Origin: an uncultured Clostridia bacterium
GTDB lineage: Bacteria > Bacillota > Clostridia > Christensenellales > UBA1242
DNA: 36,034 nt
Direction of reading: 5' to 3'
Assembly (NCBI GenBank): GCA_947593585.1
Contig: CANQDP010000010.1
Location: 1-36,034 of the forward strand
Shown here: positions 31,254 to 36,034 of the stretch, piece by piece
Layout: each line of letters opens with the position of its first letter
Numbering within the stretch: position 1 is the stretch's first letter
The notes under the pieces: model-generated
What the model saw: the letters and a program-made list of their open reading frames with translations, nothing else
The model's database searches: none
Told to the model about the DNA's origin: nothing
Position numbers and translations under genes: made by a program

Positions 31254-32923
31254 TGAATAGAAATGTTGAAAGTCATTTTGCTTTAAATCCTACATGGCTA
31301 GACATGCCTCGTTCTAAGTTTGACATGTCTCATGGCCTTAAGACCACATTTAATGCCGGTTTGCTTATTCCCCTGGGTGAGCCGCTTGAATGTTTGCCTG
31401 GTGATACTTATCAGTTAGGTGTTGGCATGGCATGTCGTATGCAACCATTAGTGCACCCACCAATGGATAACATGTACTTAGACACATATTGGTTTGCCGT
31501 TCCTTTGCGTTTGCTTTGGGACCATTTCCCTGAATTTATGGGCGAGAATAAGACAAGCAAGTGGACGCAGAAAACTGAGTATGAAGTGCCGGTTACTAAA
31601 GCACCTGCCGGTGGTTGGTTGCAAGGCACTATTGCTGATTATTTTACAGTGCCTACAAAAGTTGCTAATCTCGAAGTTACAAGTCTCGCATTTAGAGCAT
31701 ATTGCTTAATCTGGAACGAATGGTTTAGAGACCAAAACTTGCAGGACCCGGCAGATTTCTTGACCGATGACTCACTTGTCAATGGCTCTAACGGTGCGAC
31801 TTATCAATCTGACGCTATTAAAGGTGGAAAGCCTTTGCCTGTTGCAAAATATCATGATTATTTCACATCTGCGTTGCCAGAGCCTCAAAAAGGCCCCGAT
31901 GTTCTATTGCCACTAGGAGATATTGCTCCGGTTATTGGAAATGGAAATGGTTTAGGACTTGTTAATGGTTCATCTTCCGTAGTCAAATCTTTGTCCGTTA
32001 ATTGGACGGATGGAAAGAATGCTACGACTGTATATAAATCAACTGGTAAGTTAGGTTCTTCTTTAAAGGTTGATATTGACAATACTTATGACACACCTAT
32101 TGGTGTAACTACCGACCCTGATAAATCTGGTATTGTTGCGGATTTGAGTTCAGCCACTGCAGCGACTATCAATCAGTTGCGATTGGCTTATCAGACACAG
32201 CGCTTATATGAGCGTGATGCCCGTGGTGGTACTCGTTACACTGAACTCATTAAATCACACTTTGGTGTAACTTCTCCTGACTCAAGGCTTCAGCGTCCTG
32301 AATATTTAGGTGGTAAGCGCATGCCTATTAATATTAATGAAGTTGTTCAAACATCCGCTACAAATGAGGTTTCTCAGCAAGGTAATGTTGCAGGCTATTC
32401 ACTCACTAACGATAAGAGCGAGTCAGTTTTCGTTAAATCATTCACCGAGCATTGTCTTGTTATTGGCTTGGCATGTGTTAGATATGACCACACTTATCAA
32501 CAAGGTTTGTCCCGTCAGTTCTCCAGGCGCCGTCGTTTCGATTATTACTGGCCGGCTCTTGCCAACATTGGCGAAGTTGCTATTAAGAATAAAGAGATTT
32601 ATGCTCAAGGTGCTTCTGTTGATGATGAAGCTTTTGGTTTCCAAGAAGCCTGGGCAGATTATAGATATCGCAATTCTCGTGTAACCGGTCAATTCAGGTC
32701 GAATGCAACTGGTACTTTAGATAGTTGGCATTTTGCTGATGAATATTCAAGTTTGCCACATCTTGGCAGTGATTGGCTTAAAGAGAATAAGGATAATATA
32801 GATCGTGTTTTATCTGTTACAAGTGAAACTGCTGATCAATTTATGGCAGATTTCTATTTTAAGATTACAGCAACCCGTCCAATGCCTACTTATAGTATTC
32901 CAGGTTTCACTGACCACAATTAG
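31253..32923 (+). CDS. Major capsid protein VP1, copy 2
   Basis: Identical 556-residue capsid protein to copy 1, including the spike-loop insertion. Virions of the two phages would therefore be antigenically the same and should bind the same receptor, leaving immunity as their main difference. Confidence 0.96.
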   Translation: MNRNVESHFALNPTWLDMPRSKFDMSHGLKTTFNAGLLIPLGEPLECLPGDTYQLGVGMACRMQPLVHPPMDNMYLDTYWFAVPLRLLWDHFPEFMGENKTSKWTQKTEYEVPVTKAPAGGWLQGTIADYFTVPTKVANLEVTSLAFRAYCLIWNEWFRDQNLQDPADFLTDDSLVNGSNGATYQSDAIKGGKPLPVAKYHDYFTSALPEPQKGPDVLLPLGDIAPVIGNGNGLGLVNGSSSVVKSLSVNWTDGKNATTVYKSTGKLGSSLKVDIDNTYDTPIGVTTDPDKSGIVADLSSATAATINQLRLAYQTQRLYERDARGGTRYTELIKSHFGVTSPDSRLQRPEYLGGKRMPININEVVQTSATNEVSQQGNVAGYSLTNDKSESVFVKSFTEHCLVIGLACVRYDHTYQQGLSRQFSRRRRFDYYWPALANIGEVAIKNKEIYAQGASVDDEAFGFQEAWADYRYRNSRVTGQFRSNATGTLDSWHFADEYSSLPHLGSDWLKENKDNIDRVLSVTSETADQFMADFYFKITATRPMPTYSIPGFTDHN

Positions 32924-32931
32924 GAGTTAGT

Positions 32932-33336
32932 ATGAGCCTTTGGGATAAATTAGGTAATTTTGGCAATGAATTAGCGAAGGGTTTTACTTGGACATTTGAT
33001 AAAATTGGTCGAGGTATTGGCAATTTTGTAAATAAAGCAACCGGTGCTACCGCAAAAATGGAATGGGAAAAGCAGATGTCAGATACTGCACACCAGCGTG
33101 AAGTTGCAGACTTGCAGGCTGCCGGACTTAACCCGGTTTTGTCTGCAGGTGGAAGTGGAGCAAGTACGCCTAGTGCACCTTCTGGAACAGGCGATCCTAT
33201 TGGTGCGATTTTTGAACTTGTAGGAACTGCGGCTAAAGTCATGAACTCTTCTGCCAGTTTAATTAATGCCACTACAAATCGGCAATTAGCGGTTAGTGGT
33301 TACAAGTCTTTTAGAAAATATGGCCCCCGCTCCTAG
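32932..33336 (+). CDS. DNA pilot protein VP2, short form, copy 2
   Basis: Identical to copy 1: 134 residues, with AAGLNPVLSAGGSG and the same early stop inside the hairpin at 33326-33340. Confidence 0.9.
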   Translation: MSLWDKLGNFGNELAKGFTWTFDKIGRGIGNFVNKATGATAKMEWEKQMSDTAHQREVADLQAAGLNPVLSAGGSGASTPSAPSGTGDPIGAIFELVGTAAKVMNSSASLINATTNRQLAVSGYKSFRKYGPRS

Positions 33337-33602
33337 CGGGTGCGCTATCGGGCGCATATCCCGATGCCTATCCGTATGTTAGCTTAAGATTTGTTATAGT
33401 TTGATTATAGCTTAAGCTTATCGGAGTAGGACAGAATGCGAGCTTTGCCCACCCATTGTTTGAGCGAGAGCGAGTTCAAAAAAACCTTTAAATTGAGCGT
33501 AGCGAAATTGTCGGCACAATTACCTTTCTTGATGTAATTGTGCCAGGTGACACAATTTTGACAAAAATTGTGAAAAAAAATAAAAAAATTGGAGTTTAAT
33601 AC
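33337..33602 (+). other. Structured VP2-VP4 intergenic region, copy 2
   Basis: Same hairpins as in copy 1, 5173 bases further on. The perfect 11-bp stem is at 33513-33544 and the 9-bp stem at 33551-33572. Confidence 0.7.
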
Positions 33603-34700
33603 ATGGCATGTTATCATCCGTTGAGAGCATTTGACACAGGTCTATTAACTGATAATCTTAAACCAAAGTATAAAATATGTGGTCCAGATGTTGAACGCAT
33701 ACATGCGCCACATACATTTGTACGAAATGGTGAGATATGTAAGAGTAGCAAAGAGGTGTGGCAAGATGTTTGGATAACCGACTGGATCCCAGTACCATGC
33801 GGCCAGTGCATAGGTTGCCGATTAGATTATTCTCGCACCTGGGCTGATAGGTGTATTCTCGAAGCTATGCAATACGAGAACAATGCTTTTATAACTTTAA
33901 CTTATGACCCGGAGCACTTGCCAAAGGCTAGAGTAGTAACCGACGTTAACACTGGCGAAGTGTTTGAGTGGCCGTCTATAGATTTAGACGAGATTTCAAA
34001 TTTTATGAAAGATTTGCGTAGATTTTACGAATATCATTATAACTTTAAAGGTATCCGCTTTTATGGTTGTGGTGAATATGGAGAAGAGAGTGGACGTCCT
34101 CATTATCACATATTGGTATTCAACTTGCCCGTGCCTGACAAGGTTTATTGGTTTACCAACCACGAGCATGAGAATATATATATCTCTGACTCAATTTCAA
34201 AGATATGGGGTAAAGGCATTGTTACGATAGGTGACGTTACCTGGAACTCTGCCGCATATGTTGCTCGTTATGTAGTTAAAAAGCAAAAGGGCACTACCAA
34301 AGGCTTAGTTGAGTTGCCTGGCAAACGCTTAGTGACAGGTTTAGTTGTTGAAAAGCCACGTATGTCTATAAAGCCTGGCATTGCTTACAAATATTATGAC
34401 GAGCACAAAAACCAATTTTACGAAAATGATGAGATAGTTATCTCTGTTCGTGGCAAGGCACGCACAATAAAGCCCCCACGCTATTTTGATAAACTTTACG
34501 ATATTGATTGTTATAATTCTAACAATCCATTTCGTATGGACGAGATAAAGGCCAAGAGGGCAGAGAGTGCTAAACTATCCATGAAGCAACAACTTGAGAG
34601 AACTAGTTTAGACTACAACGACTATCTTGGAGTTAAAGAGCGCAACAAAATTGCCCAGGTATCCGCCTTGAAGAGAGGCATGCGCTTTGTGGATAACTAA
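33603..34700 (+). CDS. VP4 rolling-circle replication initiator, copy 2
   Basis: Identical 365-residue HUH endonuclease to copy 1 (HYH at 167-169, Tyr219 and Tyr223). Its last codons lie in the right att repeat. Two intact initiators in one array mean that replication could start at either copy. Confidence 0.95.
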   Translation: MACYHPLRAFDTGLLTDNLKPKYKICGPDVERIHAPHTFVRNGEICKSSKEVWQDVWITDWIPVPCGQCIGCRLDYSRTWADRCILEAMQYENNAFITLTYDPEHLPKARVVTDVNTGEVFEWPSIDLDEISNFMKDLRRFYEYHYNFKGIRFYGCGEYGEESGRPHYHILVFNLPVPDKVYWFTNHEHENIYISDSISKIWGKGIVTIGDVTWNSAAYVARYVVKKQKGTTKGLVELPGKRLVTGLVVEKPRMSIKPGIAYKYYDEHKNQFYENDEIVISVRGKARTIKPPRYFDKLYDIDCYNSNNPFRMDEIKAKRAESAKLSMKQQLERTSLDYNDYLGVKERNKIAQVSALKRGMRFVDN

Positions 34701-34746
34701 AGGGTAGTGCACAGAGTTTTACATATATCTTTGCGCAAAAGCCTTC
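34688..34746 (+). repeat. Right attachment repeat (attR), 59 bp
   Basis: Third identical copy. Host sequence begins right after CCTTC at 34747. The host side continues the motif as the second arm of a 15-bp inverted repeat. Confidence 0.85.
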
Positions 34747-34760
34747 TTTTGCGCAAAGAT
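34727..34760. repeat. Perfect 15-bp inverted repeat at the host side of attR
   Basis: Arm ATCTTTGCGCAAAAG (34727-34741), spacer CCTT, arm CTTTTGCGCAAAGAT (34746-34760). The second arm is host sequence, so the palindrome should be complete in the empty site and at attR, but not at attL or the junction, where phage sequence ATTTTTGAC follows. Confidence 0.9.
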
Positions 34761-35404
34761 GAGCCAAAATCGGTGTGGAAAACTGGGTTTTTGTCCACAC
34801 ACATGATTTTAGACCTTGGGTTTAATGGCTTACGGCTTTGAGCTCAAATTTGCTGTTCGATAAATGTTCGATTGATTTTTGGCATCCTCACAAAGACACT
34901 ACGCAAGTCCTTGGATGACCAATTAGTCATCTGATTCATGGCTAATCCGTCTGAGCGCAGATTTAATGCCTTTCTTTTTTTATATCATACTAAGTTTGAT
35001 TTTAATCCCAAACCTGCCATGGTTATCAAATAATATGTCTGAGTGCATGTCTTAATTTGTTGGTTTATCTCAAAATCTGTCTTTTATCATCAAAACAATA
35101 TCTTTGCGCAAAAACTTTCAATTAGCCATGTTTTAATATCTTTGCGTAAAAACACAATATTTTTTATATGGTTAATAAATAATCATAATTTCATTTCTTA
35201 TTGCTGTGTTCTGCAATATCGGTTTCTCCTTCAAAAGAATTGACTTAAATCCATAACCAGACATAGTGTTAATTCTTTCCCCTACTCTTTGCATTGGCAA
35301 CTACCTAGCCAAACAAATATAATCTTTGCGTAAAAAACTTGGGTTGAAAAATTATTCTTTCTTTATATATGTATATATTATATATTTATATATAACTATA
35401 TAGT
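34761..35404. other. Gene-free right flank of the prophage array
   Basis: AT-rich, with no supported gene. It holds a hairpin GTGTGGA/TCCACAC (34773-34800) whose arms resemble DnaA boxes, and three further copies of the motif TATCTTTGCGCAAAA or its GCGT variant at 35099-35113, 35137-35151 and 35321-35335. The last 50 bases are nearly pure A and T. Confidence 0.6.
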
Positions 35405-35409
35405 ATAAA

Positions 35410-35434
35410 AAGAAAAAAGCACTTAAAGTGCTTT
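35410..35434 (-). terminator. Terminator of the right-edge gene
   Basis: On the minus strand AAGCACTT/AAGTGCTT is followed by a T-rich run. The stem overlaps the last codons of the gene. Confidence 0.8.
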
Positions 35435-36034
35435 GCTTTCAGTGTTTTCTTCTTCTTGTGTGCTTTTTCTAGGTTTGGAGGCTCTTCTAGTGGCAGTTGT
35501 CTTTTTTGTGGTGCTAGATTTTTTGACTTCTGCGCGTGGTTGAGTTTCTTTTTCTGCAAGGGCTGTTTTATCTGAAACAATTTTATTTAGCATACCATTG
35601 CCCTGTTGCTTAACAGTGTTTTTTCTAACCCCTCTTGCATTTAATGTGGTAATTAAATTACCTTCACCCATATATTCTACCACCAAATCTAAGTCATTGG
35701 TTATTGCGTTTTCAACCTCAACATCGTTTAAATCCTTCAAGTCGCTATCTTCAAGGTTGAGATTAAAATCTTTGGTGGTGATTTGCTGGTTGATGGCCTC
35801 AACGAGTTCTTCTAACTTGAGAATTGTTTGCTCGTCTTGCAGCATGTCTTTAATATCCGAGTTGGAAACCTCATATTCTTTCATGAACTTGCTTTTTATC
35901 ACCTGTTCACGAATCTTCACTGCCACATTAATAACTGCCGGGATTGCCGCCAAGTATGCCAACACAGCGATTGTTTGCGTCATGAATATTGGATAAAACA
36001 AATTCACAATGCACGCAATTATTAGCAATGGCGA
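35423..36034 (-). CDS. Membrane-anchored protein of unknown function, 5' end outside window
   Basis: The frame is open to the window edge; the TTG at 36028 is not a convincing start, so more protein lies upstream. The visible 203 residues begin with a hydrophobic stretch (LLIIACIVNLFYPIFM, then IAVLAYLAAIPAVINVAV), probably one or two membrane helices. An acidic helical region follows (about 55-115), and then a basic, Lys/Thr/Arg/Ser-rich C-terminal tail (SSTTKKTTATRRASKPRKS) typical of nucleic-acid or wall-binding tails. I recognise no family. Confidence 0.7.
   Translation of the reverse strand, partial: SPLLIIACIVNLFYPIFMTQTIAVLAYLAAIPAVINVAVKIREQVIKSKFMKEYEVSNSDIKDMLQDEQTILKLEELVEAINQQITTKDFNLNLEDSDLKDLNDVEVENAITNDLDLVVEYMGEGNLITTLNARGVRKNTVKQQGNGMLNKIVSDKTALAEKETQPRAEVKKSSTTKKTTATRRASKPRKSTQEEENTESKAL

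Larger units (their letters stand above)
29515..34746 (+). mobile_element. Gokushovirus-like prophage, copy 2 (different immunity type)
   Basis: A second complete genome in the same orientation (unit length 5173 bp). From about 30012 to 34746 it matches copy 1; all translated frames are identical, including the non-coding ones. The 430 bp or so after the left att repeat differ and carry another repressor and operator set. Its plus-strand terminator lies at its left end, so its capsid operon would read through attR into host DNA while integrated. Confidence 0.93.

Noticed and set aside
35043..35243. Plus-strand frame of 66 residues in the right flank
   Set aside because: It has no ribosome binding site and spans two copies of the intergenic motif; its composition is that of AT-rich non-coding DNA.
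1..36034. CRISPR array
   Set aside because: No regularly spaced direct repeats with unique spacers were seen; the nine-copy 15-bp motif is irregularly spaced and in both orientations.

Overview
The window looks like chromosome from a low-GC, endospore-forming member of the Clostridia-like Firmicutes, probably an uncultured gut lineage. The evidence is a spoIIAA-spoIIAB-sigF operon, a short clostridial-type spoVAC-spoVAD-spoVAE operon, yunB, a D-Ala-D-Ala carboxypeptidase followed by rluB, ribonuclease Y, a NifS-ThiI pair and AT-rich DNA with sigma-A type promoters. I cannot name the species.

Bases 1-9122 hold housekeeping genes: a carboxypeptidase cut by the window edge, rluB, a BaiN/HI0933 flavoprotein, plsC, a four-repeat S1 protein, an exported protein of unknown function, tRNA-Thr(CGU) on the minus strand, a cardiolipin-synthase-like protein that has lost both catalytic HKD motifs, an endonuclease IV-like TIM barrel and an RluA-type pseudouridine synthase. 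Bases 9257-9914 are a tRNA operon (Pro, Met, Asp, Phe, Tyr, Thr) containing a collapsed partial copy of tRNA-Thr. Next come a zinc-ribbon membrane protein, a frameshifted membrane-protein gene and thyA. Bases 13436-19007 form a sporulation block, with a large lipoprotein gene convergent to sigF. Then follow nifS-thiI, rny, a small unknown gene and tRNA-Trp. Several first genes of transcription units have a -10 box only 6-7 bases before ATG, which predicts leaderless mRNAs.

The notable part is 24344-34746: two complete gokushovirus-like (Microviridae) prophages in direct tandem, with units of 5171 and 5173 bp. Each has, in order, a divergent HTH repressor, a one-TM protein, a 33-residue basic protein, a 57-residue protein, VP5-like, VP3-like scaffold, VP1 capsid, VP2 pilot and VP4 HUH replication initiator. 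Neither encodes an integrase. A 59-bp direct repeat lies at the left end, the junction and the right end, and overlaps the last codons of VP4. From the TM gene to VP4 the two copies look identical. The roughly 430 bp next to the left att repeat differ: the repressors have different HTH domains but the same C-terminal half, and the three operator-like palindromes in front of each follow different sequence rules (ATACC-N5-GGTAT versus AGAACT-N3-AGTTCT) at nearly the same positions. This reads as two heteroimmune lysogens stacked at one site, each with a lambda-like immunity region.

The DNA around the prophages (about 23773-24343 and 34747-35404) has no convincing genes. It carries a 15-bp motif with palindromic core TTTGCGCAAA, present nine times when the three att copies are counted. 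It also holds a likely minus-strand small RNA and, at the right att site, a perfect 15-bp inverted repeat that integration appears to have split. The right edge cuts a minus-strand membrane-anchored protein of unknown function.
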